64,000 bases of DNA from Streptomyces sp. NBC_00483 (GTDB lineage Bacteria; Actinomycetota; Actinomycetes; Streptomycetales; Streptomycetaceae): positions 558,001-622,000 of the forward strand of contig NZ_CP107880.1 in assembly GCF_036013745.1 (NCBI RefSeq), given 5' to 3'. The position numbers and the translations under genes were made by a program. The notes below the pieces were generated by a model, which did not search any database, was not told the origin of the DNA, and saw only the letters and a list, made by a program, of their open reading frames with translations. Shown in pieces: positions 7,340-15,316 of the stretch (the stretch's first letter is position 1; every line of letters starts with the position of its first letter).

Positions 7340-8395
7340 TTGCAGCAGTTCGACACCAGCATCGTTTCCCCTGTTCCGCGCCGGTCGTCCGACGACCTCG
7401 AGGAACAGGAACATGAGCATTCCGCAGAACACGAACAGGAAATCGTCACGGTCGCGATTTCAGCGTTACGTCCGGGTGATTCACCGCGCATCGAGGGCGA
7501 GGACCGGGAGCATATCATTCGCTTGGCAGAAACCGAAGGTCCGCTGCCTCCGATAATCGTCAACAGGCACACCATGCAGGTGGTTGACGGGGTGCATCGC
7601 GTCTTCGCCGCGGTCCTGCGAGGCGATACCAAGATCGCAGCAGTATTCTTCGACGGTAGCAGAGAAGACGCCTTCTTATTTGCCGTCCGGGCCAATTCCA
7701 CTCACGGTCTTCCGCTGTCACTTGCGGATCGCCGCACCGCGGCGGATCGGATCCTCGTCTCTCATGGACACATGTCGGATCGGGCGATCGCACGTGCCAC
7801 CGGTCTGGGGGCCAAGACGATCGCCACCCTCCGCGGCCGCCTCGCGCCTGCCGCGCCGCAGGTGCGCGTCGGAATCGACGGCAAGGTCCGCCCGTTGAGC
7901 AGCGTCGAGGGCCGCCGGCGAGCCGCCCAGGTGCTGGCCGAACGTCCAGACGCCTCCTTGCGCGAGGTGGCCAGGTTCGCCGGCATCTCACCCGCTACGG
8001 TCACCGACGTCAAGAGGCGGCTCGCGGCCGGCGAACCTCCGGCAGGAACGCTGCACTCCGTACCCGGGGCCGACCCCCCGGTCCGGCCGGCCCCGGAGCA
8101 GGCGGCGCCGTCACGCAGCCAACGCCGGGAAGCCCCGGTGAAGATCGACCCCGGACGCGCACTGCAGATGCTGATGCGTGATCCCTCGTTGCGCCACAAA
8201 CAGGTCGGCCGCGAGCTGCTGCGCCTCCTTCACCACAACATGAACGTGATGAGCGAGTGGCCGGAGCTGCTGGACACAGTGCCGGAGCACTGCACCCGGA
8301 CGACGGCCGACCTGGCCCGGCAGTACGCCGAGAACTGGATGAAGTTCGCCGAACATCTCGGAAAACGTGGCTGTTCAGCAGTTCCCGCAACCTGA
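7340..8395 (+). CDS. StrR/ParB-type pathway-specific regulator, copy 2
   Basis: About 351 aa and colinear with the preceding regulator: ParB-like part (PPIIVNRHTMQVVDGVHRVFA, NSTHGLPLSLADRRTAADRI), HTH (SDRAIARATGLGAKTIATLRG), second HTH-like segment (SLREVARFAGISPATVTDVKRR) and the same C-terminal domain ending in repeated leucine/tryptophan helices. It lacks the Gln/Lys repeat. Start chosen at TTG 7340 with GAGG about eight bases upstream; the frame is open to TTG 7271. Two TTA codons (7466, 7676) again point to bldA control. The 181-bp gap before it has no obvious terminator, so it may share the first regulator's transcript. The tandem pair probably arose by duplication; whether they heterodimerise or divide targets is unknown. 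Confidence 0.88.
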   Translation: MQQFDTSIVSPVPRRSSDDLEEQEHEHSAEHEQEIVTVAISALRPGDSPRIEGEDREHIIRLAETEGPLPPIIVNRHTMQVVDGVHRVFAAVLRGDTKIAAVFFDGSREDAFLFAVRANSTHGLPLSLADRRTAADRILVSHGHMSDRAIARATGLGAKTIATLRGRLAPAAPQVRVGIDGKVRPLSSVEGRRRAAQVLAERPDASLREVARFAGISPATVTDVKRRLAAGEPPAGTLHSVPGADPPVRPAPEQAAPSRSQRREAPVKIDPGRALQMLMRDPSLRHKQVGRELLRLLHHNMNVMSEWPELLDTVPEHCTRTTADLARQYAENWMKFAEHLGKRGCSAVPAT

Positions 8396-8410
8396 CACGA
8401 AGGGAAAGCA

Positions 8411-10318
8411 ATGGCACTGCAGGCGAATACGGAGACGCATGAATTTCAGGCCGAGGCCGCGCAGATTCTGGACCTCATGGCCCATTCGCTCTACAGCAAC
8501 AAGGACATTTTTCTACGCGAGTTGATTTCGAATGCGTCGGACGCCATCGACCGGCTCCGGTTCGAACGGAACTCCCACCCGGAACCGGCCGGTGACGAGC
8601 AGGACGAAGCGCCGCGGATCCGGGTCACGTTCGACAAGGACGCGGGCACGATCACCATCGCCGACAACGGCATCGGCATGAGCCGCCGGGAAGTGATGGC
8701 CAACATCGGCACCATCGCCCGCTCAGGCACCGCCGAGTTCATCCGGACGCTCACCGGGGACCAGCGCCGCGACTCCGAGCTGATCGGCAAATTCGGCGTC
8801 GGCTTCTATTCCGCGTTCATCGTCGCGGAAAGAGTGGTGCTCACCTCGCGGCGGGCCGGGCTGCCCGCGTCCGACGGCGTGCGCTGGTCGTCGGACGGCA
8901 AGGGCGAGTACACGCTGGAGGCCGTCGAGCGCGCCGAGCGCGGCACCACCATCGTGCTCGAGCTGCGCGAGGGCGAGGACGAGCTGCTGAACGAACACCG
9001 GCTTCGCTCGATCATCGAGCGGTACTCGGACCACATCAGCCAGCCGATCGTGATGGATCAGGACGAGGCCCCGGTGAACCAGGCGTCGGCCCTGTGGGCG
9101 CGCCCGAAGAGCGAGTTGAGCGAGCAGGACTACCACTCCTACTACCGGCACCTCACGAACGACTTCTCCGATCCGCTCGCCCATCTGCACACGAAGGTCG
9201 AAGGACGGTACGAGTACACGCTGCTCCTGTTCATCCCGTCCCGCGCGCCGCACAACCTTTGGGTCCCGCAGGCGCGCGACGGCATACGTCTGCACATCCG
9301 GCGCGTGTTCATCCTCGAGGACTCCGGACAGCTGCTGCCGAATTACCTGCGATTCCTGCGCGGGGTCATCGACTCGGCCGACCTTCCACTGAATGTCTCC
9401 CGGGAGATTCTCCAGGGGAGCCAGGCTGTCGCCCATATCCGTTCCAGTGCGGTCAAGAGGGTCCTGAAGCTGCTGAAGGAACTGGCGGACAACCAGCCGG
9501 AGAAGTACGCCGACTTCTGGGCGCAGTTCGGCAGCGTATTCAAGCAGGGCATCGCCGACGACCCTCCCCACAGGGAGGACATCACCGAGCTCCTTCGCTT
9601 CACCTCCACCCGCTCGGAGACGCAAGCCGCCGACGTCTCGCTCAGCGACTACGTGGCCCGGATGAAGGAGGGCCAGGACAGGATCTACTACCTGCTTGCC
9701 CCCAGCCCGGCCGCCGCCGCGACCAGCCCGCACCTTGAGGCATTCCGCGCCAAGGGTATCGAGGTGCTCCTGCTGGGTGAGGCGGTGGACGGCTTCGTCG
9801 TCTCCGGCCCGCTGCGCGAGTACCAGGGGAAGCATCTGCAGTCCGTGGCCCAGGGGCCGCCCGACTTCGGCGACTTGGCGGACGAGGCCGAGAAGGAGGC
9901 CGCCGACCAGGCGGACTCCGACTACGCCGCGCTCCTTGGCCGACTCAAGGCGCACCTCGCGGGCAAGGCATGGGACGTACGCCTGACCAGCCGCCTGACG
10001 ACCTCCCCCGCATGCATCGTCACCGACGGAGCGGAGACCGATTTCACCGCAGTGCAGCGGCTGCGCGGCTCAGGGCTGCCCAACCAGCCGATCCTCGAAA
10101 TCAACCCCCGGCACGTCCTGGTCGAGCGGCTCAACCGCGGGCTGGACGACCCGCACCTGCCCGCCTGGGCACACGTCCTGTTCGACCAGGCGGTCCTTGC
10201 CACGGGCGCCCGGATCGAGACGCCAGCCACGTTCGTCACCCAGCTCAACGACCTGCTGATGTCGCTGGCGGCGGACGCCTCCGAACCTCCGACCGCACAG
10301 CCGTCGGACGAATCCTGA
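8411..10318 (+). CDS. htpG: Hsp90-family molecular chaperone HtpG
   Basis: A full-length 635-residue bacterial Hsp90. The N-terminal GHKL ATPase has ELISNASDAIDRLR (Asn/Asp box), DNGIGMS and GKFGVGFYSAF; the middle domain contains LPLNVSREILQ; a C-terminal dimerisation region follows. It would act in the cytoplasm as an ATP-dependent folding chaperone. ATG 8411 lies 15 bases after the second regulator and has an AGGGA ribosome site, so it is probably co-transcribed with the regulators. From memory, HtpG is required for albicidin production in Xanthomonas. Here it may help fold very large synthetases, or be a target bypass/resistance copy. The function is clear; the reason for its presence is inferred. 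Confidence 0.97.
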   Translation: MALQANTETHEFQAEAAQILDLMAHSLYSNKDIFLRELISNASDAIDRLRFERNSHPEPAGDEQDEAPRIRVTFDKDAGTITIADNGIGMSRREVMANIGTIARSGTAEFIRTLTGDQRRDSELIGKFGVGFYSAFIVAERVVLTSRRAGLPASDGVRWSSDGKGEYTLEAVERAERGTTIVLELREGEDELLNEHRLRSIIERYSDHISQPIVMDQDEAPVNQASALWARPKSELSEQDYHSYYRHLTNDFSDPLAHLHTKVEGRYEYTLLLFIPSRAPHNLWVPQARDGIRLHIRRVFILEDSGQLLPNYLRFLRGVIDSADLPLNVSREILQGSQAVAHIRSSAVKRVLKLLKELADNQPEKYADFWAQFGSVFKQGIADDPPHREDITELLRFTSTRSETQAADVSLSDYVARMKEGQDRIYYLLAPSPAAAATSPHLEAFRAKGIEVLLLGEAVDGFVVSGPLREYQGKHLQSVAQGPPDFGDLADEAEKEAADQADSDYAALLGRLKAHLAGKAWDVRLTSRLTTSPACIVTDGAETDFTAVQRLRGSGLPNQPILEINPRHVLVERLNRGLDDPHLPAWAHVLFDQAVLATGARIETPATFVTQLNDLLMSLAADASEPPTAQPSDES

Positions 10319-10367
10319 CGGGTCTTGCACACTGCCGCGGCAACGCAGATCTGTGCCAATCTTGAGC

Positions 10368-11021
10368 ATGCGAATTCTGGTGGCCGAGGACGAGCGTTTC
10401 CTGGCGGACCTGGTGGTCGAGGGACTGCACGATGAGGCAATGGCGGTCGATGTCGCCTATGACGGGGCTACGGCGCTGGAGCGCCTCGCCGTCAACGACT
10501 ATGACGTACTGGTACTGGACCGCGACCTGCCCCGGGTGCACGGCGACGAGATCTGCCGCACCGTGGCCCAGCTCGGGTCGCGGGTACGCATCCTGATGCT
10601 GACCGCCTCCGGCGCGGTGCACGACCGGGTCACGGGACTGAATCTGGGGGCCGACGACTACCTGGCCAAGCCCTTCGCCTTCGACGAACTGGTGGCGCGG
10701 GTCCGCGCGCTCGGGCGCCGCGCCGGGCCGCCGCTGCCCCCGGTGTTGGAGTGCGGCGACATCAGCATGGACACGGCGCGCCGACAGGCGTCCCGCGATG
10801 GGCGCTACCTGGCGCTGTCCCGCAAGGAGTACGCGGTGCTTGAGGTGTTGATGCGGGCGAGGGGCGCGGTCGTCAGCACCGAGGAACTGCTGGAGCGGGC
10901 CTGGGACGAGTACACGGACCCGTTCACCACGGTCGTCAAGGTGACGATGAGCAAACTCCGCTCCAAGCTCGGCGATCCGCCCGTCATCGTCACCGTGCCG
11001 GGAAGCGGCTACAGGCTTTGA
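10368..11021 (+). CDS. OmpR-family response regulator
   Basis: 217 aa from ATG 10368 (MRILVAEDERFLA); an upstream in-frame GTG at 10353 is less likely. The receiver domain has the acidic pair in AEDE, the phospho-acceptor Asp in VLDRDLP and the conserved Lys in LAKPFAF. The winged-helix effector is LSRKEYAVLEVLM...VTMSKLRSKLG...GSGYRL. It resembles the CutR/VanR-like group. No strong ribosome site precedes the ATG, so leaderless translation is possible. No kinase gene adjoins it; the sensor kinase at 15317, five genes on, is the likely partner. Candidate roles are response to cell-envelope stress or product, and resistance control. Confidence 0.93.
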   Translation: MRILVAEDERFLADLVVEGLHDEAMAVDVAYDGATALERLAVNDYDVLVLDRDLPRVHGDEICRTVAQLGSRVRILMLTASGAVHDRVTGLNLGADDYLAKPFAFDELVARVRALGRRAGPPLPPVLECGDISMDTARRQASRDGRYLALSRKEYAVLEVLMRARGAVVSTEELLERAWDEYTDPFTTVVKVTMSKLRSKLGDPPVIVTVPGSGYRL

Positions 11022-11027
11022 GCCCAC

Positions 11028-11100
11028 ATGAGCCGGTGCCAGAACGCTCGTTGGCGGGTCGGCACCACTGCGTCGCCGGCCCGCCAACTGCATGGCTCAT
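11028..11100. terminator. Bidirectional terminator between convergent genes
   Basis: A 14-bp stem (11050-11063 with 11075-11088, one G-T pair) is nested in outer arms ATGAGCC (11028-11034) and GGCTCAT (11094-11100). It fills the gap between the response regulator (plus) and the hydrolase (minus). Confidence 0.8.
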
Positions 11101-11103
11101 GGG

Positions 11104-11913
11104 TCAGTACTTGTCGAAGAACTCCACAATCGCCTCGTTGACCGGCTCCGGGCGCTCCAGATGTCCAAGGTGCCCGCAGCCCGGAATCTCCACCAAGTCG
11201 CAGTTCGGGATGGCGGCTGCCACTTCCGCGCCGAGGTGCGGCGGTGTGACGGCGTCATCGCCGAAGGTGATGACGCGGCAGGGAGCAGTGATCCTGCCGA
11301 GCGCCGATCGGCGGTCCTGGTTGGTGTCGATCCACTGCTGGCCTGCGGCGACAGTTTCCCCGTCACCGCCGGCCAGTTCGAAGATCTCCAGCCACGAAGC
11401 CACCGTCGCCTCATCGTTGAGGGTGTCCGGCGAGAGCATGTGGAGCACCGAGCTGACCGCTCGGTACTTCGGTGGCAGCGTGACGCCGCTCTCCAGCAGG
11501 GCCCGGTCCGCCGCGGACTGCGCCCGGCGCAGCACATCCGACCGGGCGCGGGTGGCCAGGAGCACCGCGGAGCGGACCAGGTGAGGTTCGCTGATGGCGA
11601 GTTCCTGGGCGATCAGCGAGCCCAGCGAGGTGCCGAGAATCCGGCACGGTGCCAGGTCCAGCGCCTCGATCAGCCCCTTGGTGTCGGCGATCAGGTCCGC
11701 CAGCGCGTACTTGCCCGGCGGGGCGTCCGACGGCGCGATCCCGCGATTGTCGAAGGTGACGGTCGCATAACCGGCCCGGTGCAGCGCCGGCGTCTGGTAC
11801 ATGTCCCATGCGTGGCCGGCCGCGGCCGACCCCATGATGAGCAGGACCGTCTCGTCGCCCCGCCCCGACCGCTGGTAGGCGAGCCGAATCCCGTTGGACT
11901 TCAGAAATGGCAT
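11104..11913 (-). CDS. Alpha/beta-fold hydrolase
   Basis: 269 aa. Canonical fold: nucleophile elbow GTSLGS (Gly-x-Ser-x-Gly), oxyanion region LLIMGSAAAG, an acidic residue in FGDDAVTP and the catalytic His in GCGHLGHLE, so the triad is intact. It lies 12 bases after the CmlA-like gene and its ribosome site overlaps that gene's stop region, so the two form an operon. In vancomycin-type clusters a hydrolase of this size (Bhp) sits beside the beta-hydroxytyrosine genes and is thought to release beta-hydroxytyrosine from a carrier. Here it could release a hydroxylated residue, or edit mis-primed carriers like a type II thioesterase. The substrate cannot be read from sequence. Confidence 0.85.
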   Translation of the reverse strand: MPFLKSNGIRLAYQRSGRGDETVLLIMGSAAAGHAWDMYQTPALHRAGYATVTFDNRGIAPSDAPPGKYALADLIADTKGLIEALDLAPCRILGTSLGSLIAQELAISEPHLVRSAVLLATRARSDVLRRAQSAADRALLESGVTLPPKYRAVSSVLHMLSPDTLNDEATVASWLEIFELAGGDGETVAAGQQWIDTNQDRRSALGRITAPCRVITFGDDAVTPPHLGAEVAAAIPNCDLVEIPGCGHLGHLERPEPVNEAIVEFFDKY

Positions 11914-11925
11914 CGTCGCGCCCCT

Positions 11926-13518
11926 TTACCAGCGCCACTCGCGCTTGTTGAACAGGTGTTCCGCGTGGACGTCCTGCGCCTTGCACCAGGTGAGGAACTC
12001 CTCGATCTGCTGGATCTGGAAGGTGTCGGGCGTGTACGTCGTCGCCATGACGTGGCCCTGCCAGCTCTCCTCGCCCATGGCGTACACGTACGCCTCTCCG
12101 GCTCCGAGCTCCGTCATGATCGCGGCTGCCTGCTCGGCGTTCGAACCCGACAACTTGCGCGAGTCGCTCATCTTCTTGGTCACCGGCCGTGTCAGCAGTC
12201 CCTGGTAGAGCCAGGTCAGCGGGGCGCCGTCACACTCCATGCCCAGGAACGCCTTGTCGACGCCGCCCAGGTGCGAGCGGATGTACTGATACAGCACCGG
12301 GTCGATGCCCGAGGAGTCCGCGCCGATGAACGCCGACAGGCCGGCCAGCTGCACGAAGTAGGTCGACTTGGAGCGAATGTCGAGGTCGGAGTGCTCGCCC
12401 AGGAACGGCGTGGCCACCACCCGGGCGCCGCCCGGCAGCGGTACCTCGTCGAAGTCGTCGACCTCGATCACCGTGAAGCCCATGGACTTGAGGTAGAGAC
12501 CGATCGACGGGTCGCACAGGTTGCCCCGCGACGAGCGGGGGACCACGACCGCGTCGGTGCGCGCGCGCAACTGCAGCAGGGTCTCCAGCACGATGTGGTC
12601 CTGGTGCCCGTGCGTGATCAGCGCCAGATCGATGTGATCCGGCAGGTCGTCGAGGGTGTAGCGGTCGCCGTGACGGTTGTCCGTGCTGATGAAGGGATCG
12701 ACCACGACGGCGGCCTCCGGGCTCTGCAGCACCAGGCATGCGTGTCCGAAGTAGCGGATCCGGCCGCCGTTTTCGATGTGCCGGTCAGGTGCGAGGCTCG
12801 GCTCGGGGGCGAGCAGCCGGTCCAGCTGGGCGGCCTGGTCGCCGTCGAGCTCGAGCGCCTCGTGCAGGTGGGCGGCGGTCGTGCCCTCGATCCGCGCCCT
12901 CATCAGCTCGTCCAGACCGGGGTGGTCGAAGGGGATCTGCAGATCCAACACGTCGGGCGAGGGCAGCCGGGGGGTGCTGAGGATGAACGGCCGCTCCACG
13001 CCCTCGTCGAGGGAGAGTTGGACGGACTGGCGGCGCCGGTCAAAGGCCTTGCTGTGGTAGAGCAGCGGCTCGATGAGGTGCACGGACGCCTGATTGCTGG
13101 TGTCGTAGGCCAGCTCCACCAACCCGTTCAGCGCCGCCGGCAGCTTCGGGTACAGCGGTGTGAGATCGAAGCCGGTGGCGTTCTGCCGCAGCAGCTCGTC
13201 CGCCTCCGCCACGGCGGCAGCGAACGCGAGCATGTCCGCCCGCTCGCGCTTGATCGTGTCCAGCAGCTCGGCGACCTCCGTCGCACGCGACTCCTCGACG
13301 TTGACGAAGTATCCGCCGCGCAGAGCGGGGTTGCTGCTGGCCGCGATGTGCACTTGCGGGGACTGGAGGTACGACTCGAGCAGCGGCACCTGCACATTCG
13401 CCAGGTTCATGGAGGCCTGAGCGGGCGCAACGATGTGCATCCACGCATAGAACCTGTCCACCAGCGGTTCGATGATCGCATTCGATCGAAGAAATACTCG
13501 GTCTCGGCTGTCAGGCAT
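11926..13518 (-). CDS. CmlA-type diiron beta-hydroxylase (metallo-beta-lactamase fold)
   Basis: 530 aa, nearly the length of CmlA, which beta-hydroxylates an aminophenylalanine bound to an NRPS carrier in chloramphenicol biosynthesis. The N-terminal half is the CmlA-specific domain. The C-terminal half has the metal motif THGHQDH (HxHxDH), then GEHSDLDI, which fits the extra Glu and His ligands of the diiron site, and an Asp ligand in IGADSSG. These set it apart from ordinary metallo-hydrolases. ATG 13518 has AGGGGGG at ideal spacing. It is first in a two-gene operon with the hydrolase, transcribed away from mbtH across a StrR-type site. Family members hydroxylate carrier-bound aromatic residues or asparagine; here the tyrosine-type (DASTVAAVCK) or Phe modules are the likely targets, but which ones is not shown. 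Confidence 0.88.
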   Translation of the reverse strand: MPDSRDRVFLRSNAIIEPLVDRFYAWMHIVAPAQASMNLANVQVPLLESYLQSPQVHIAASSNPALRGGYFVNVEESRATEVAELLDTIKRERADMLAFAAAVAEADELLRQNATGFDLTPLYPKLPAALNGLVELAYDTSNQASVHLIEPLLYHSKAFDRRRQSVQLSLDEGVERPFILSTPRLPSPDVLDLQIPFDHPGLDELMRARIEGTTAAHLHEALELDGDQAAQLDRLLAPEPSLAPDRHIENGGRIRYFGHACLVLQSPEAAVVVDPFISTDNRHGDRYTLDDLPDHIDLALITHGHQDHIVLETLLQLRARTDAVVVPRSSRGNLCDPSIGLYLKSMGFTVIEVDDFDEVPLPGGARVVATPFLGEHSDLDIRSKSTYFVQLAGLSAFIGADSSGIDPVLYQYIRSHLGGVDKAFLGMECDGAPLTWLYQGLLTRPVTKKMSDSRKLSGSNAEQAAAIMTELGAGEAYVYAMGEESWQGHVMATTYTPDTFQIQQIEEFLTWCKAQDVHAEHLFNKREWRW

Positions 13519-13659
13519 CTGAGCCCCCCTGTACGGAATTTACGCTGCCGTTTTGCAGGCACCCGGCTCGCTGCGAACTGATTCCGCGCATACGCCTGCG
13601 CCGCACCTGGCTACTAACGCACCACAGCACCCCAGCTGCGTCAACGCCGACCGGCCTCC

Positions 13660-13688
13660 GTTCAACGTGCGAAACGCCGCAGTTGAAC
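13660..13688. promoter_or_regulatory. StrR/Bbr-type operator between the beta-hydroxylase and mbtH genes
   Basis: GTTCAACGT and CAGTTGAAC are separated by exactly 11 bases. This fits the StrR-family consensus GTTCRACTG-N11-CRGTYGAAC: the right half is perfect and the left has 7 of 9. In the shorter form it is GTTCAA-N17-TTGAAC. It sits in the middle of the 303-bp divergent region and could activate both directions. Confidence 0.78.
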
Positions 13689-13740
13689 GGCTACAAGGCC
13701 GGCGCTACGGGTGGGTGAACGCCACCTGTACCGTCGGCTC

Positions 13741-13770
13741 TTGATGCGTCGCGAATACCTGTGCCACAGT
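13741..13770 (+). promoter_or_regulatory. Candidate promoter for mbtH
   Basis: TTGATG (13741-13746) and CACAGT (13765-13770) with an 18-base spacer, about 50 bases upstream of the mbtH start and 52 bases downstream of the StrR-type site. The -10 match is weak. Confidence 0.3.
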
Positions 13771-13821
13771 GGATCCGCTCGTCGCTGTGGTCCCTTTTCG
13801 TCGAGGAATAAGGACAGCCTG

Positions 13822-14037
13822 GTGCCCAATCCATTCGAGGATCCCGACGCAAGCTATCTGGTCCTGGTCAACGATGAAGGCCAGCATTCACTGTGGCCCG
13901 TCTTCGTGGATGTACCCGACGGTTGGGAGACCGTATTCGGCGAGGCGCCCCGGGAAGATTGCCTCGAGTACATCGAGAAATCGTGGACCGACATGCGGCC
14001 CAAGAGCCTGATCGAAGCCATGAAAGCCACCGACTAG
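13822..14037 (+). CDS. mbtH: MbtH-like protein
   Basis: 71 aa from GTG 13822 (reading [17 protein letters not shown]), preceded by AAGGA. MbtH proteins bind adenylation domains and help them fold or activate their substrates, especially those for tyrosine and beta-hydroxytyrosine. The family signature is present: NxExQHSLWP-like [12 protein letters not shown], then VPDGW and [10 protein letters not shown]. It is the only MbtH protein in the window, so it probably serves many of the adenylation domains downstream. The frame is open further upstream to 13711, but homology starts at 13822. It is first in a plus-strand run with the kinase-like gene and the sensor kinase. Confidence 0.96.
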   Translation: MPNPFEDPDASYLVLVNDEGQHSLWPVFVDVPDGWETVFGEAPREDCLEYIEKSWTDMRPKSLIEAMKATD

Positions 14038-14082
14038 AGCGCGCCCACGGCGCCCTCGGCGTCGCACGCAAGGCCGTTCGTG

Positions 14083-14112
14083 ATCGGCCGTCAGGTTCGC
14101 CTGGCGGCCGAT
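14083..14112 (+). terminator. TTCG-loop hairpin between mbtH and the kinase-like gene
   Basis: Stem TCGGCCG-T-CAGG, loop TTCG, then CCTG-G-CGGCCGA: about 12 base pairs closed by a very stable UUCG tetraloop. It lies about 45 bases after mbtH and 40 bases before the next start. It could be a terminator, an attenuator, or an mRNA-stabilising end that lowers expression of the kinase-like gene relative to mbtH. Confidence 0.6.
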
Positions 14113-14153
14113 TCGCGTTCCGGTCGGTTGCGAGGAGAGGGACAGGAGTACCG

Positions 14154-15227
14154 ATGCACGCAGCAGTCGATGCCCCAAGCCTGTCGCACGATGCCCGACT
14201 GGCCACATACAGCACCGTTTCCACGGCTCTTGACCTGCACAGTGATCGAGGACTGCGCGAACTCGTGGACACCGCCGAACCACTCGGGCTCGTCGGCGGA
14301 GGGCGGCCGGCCCGGCTGGAGGTCTCCGGCACACCGGTCTTCGTGAAGCGGGTACCCCTCACCGAGATGGAACGGCTGCCGGAGCACACCCGGTCCACGG
14401 CGAACGTGTTCGGACTCCCCGCCTACTGCCACTACGGCATCGGCACTCCCGGTTTCGGGGTGTGGCGGGAGGTCACCACCCACACCATGACCACGAACTG
14501 GGTGCTGGCAGGGCAGTACCAGGGCTTTCCCCTGATGTATCACTGGCGCATCCTGCCGGACACGGGACTCAACCTTTCACGGGAGCGCGTCGAACGGGCC
14601 ATCGCCTACTGGGGAGGCGGGCCCGAGGTACGCCGTCGCATCGAGGCCCTTCAACAGTCCTCGGCAAGCCTGGTGCTGTTCCTCGAATTCATCCCGCAGA
14701 CACTGCAGGAGTGGCTCACCGAACAGATTCGAGCCGGTGACGAGACCGCCGACCTTGCCTGCTCTCTCGTGGAACGGGAACTCGAGGCCGGCACATACTT
14801 CATGAACGACCGCGGCCTCCTGCACTTCGATGCCCACTTCCAGAACATCCTGACCGACGGCCGGCGCCTGTACTTCGCCGACTTCGGCTTGGCTCTCTCC
14901 TCCCGCTTCGACCTGTCGCCCGCCGAGTACGACTTCTTCAACACACACAGAACGTACGATCGCGCGTACTCAATCAGTTACTTGGTGAACTGGCTGACCA
15001 CGGCACTTTACGGACACAAGGGGAGTGAACGGGAGCTGCTGATACGCGCATGCGCCGAAGGGAAGCCCCCTCCGGCGGGCCCGCCGAAGGCCACGGCGAT
15101 CCTGACCCGCCATGCGCCGCTTGCCACAGTCGTGACCGACTTCTACCGCAAACTGCAGAACGAGAGCCGGCAGACCCCGTACCCGCTGGAGGAGATCCGC
15201 AGAGCCCTCACGGCACGCCACGGTTGA
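14154..15227 (+). CDS. Atypical protein-kinase-fold protein
   Basis: 357 aa from ATG 14154 with AGGAG six bases upstream. Kinase-fold landmarks are visible but diverged. A likely ATP-binding lysine lies in PVFVKRVPL. The catalytic loop is LLHFDAHFQNIL, so HxDAHxxN replaces the usual HRDLKPEN. The metal-binding motif is YFADFGLALS (DFG). The glycine loop is hard to see. It is soluble with no membrane segment or sensor domain. Possible roles are phosphorylating the peptide (self-resistance or tailoring, as aminoglycoside phosphotransferases do) or a regulatory partner. I do not recognise a characterised homologue, and the target is unknown. Confidence 0.7.
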   Translation: MHAAVDAPSLSHDARLATYSTVSTALDLHSDRGLRELVDTAEPLGLVGGGRPARLEVSGTPVFVKRVPLTEMERLPEHTRSTANVFGLPAYCHYGIGTPGFGVWREVTTHTMTTNWVLAGQYQGFPLMYHWRILPDTGLNLSRERVERAIAYWGGGPEVRRRIEALQQSSASLVLFLEFIPQTLQEWLTEQIRAGDETADLACSLVERELEAGTYFMNDRGLLHFDAHFQNILTDGRRLYFADFGLALSSRFDLSPAEYDFFNTHRTYDRAYSISYLVNWLTTALYGHKGSERELLIRACAEGKPPPAGPPKATAILTRHAPLATVVTDFYRKLQNESRQTPYPLEEIRRALTARHG

Positions 15228-15278
15228 GGATTCACCGCCTCCTTACCAGCGATCTGCACCAATGGAACCTCGGATACT

Positions 15279-15293
15279 GGTGACCGAGTCACC
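15279..15293. promoter_or_regulatory. Short palindrome upstream of the sensor kinase
   Basis: GGTGAC and GTCACC flank CGA, 24 bases upstream of the kinase start. It is the right size for a small operator but may be chance. Confidence 0.2.
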
Positions 15294-15316
15294 GTCCCAG
15301 GAAGCAGGTACAGGGT

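Noticed and set aside
11926..13518. Metallo-beta-lactamase or generic hydrolase
   Set aside because: The long N-terminal domain, 530-residue length and the later Glu/His/Asp ligands fit CmlA rather than a resistance lactamase.
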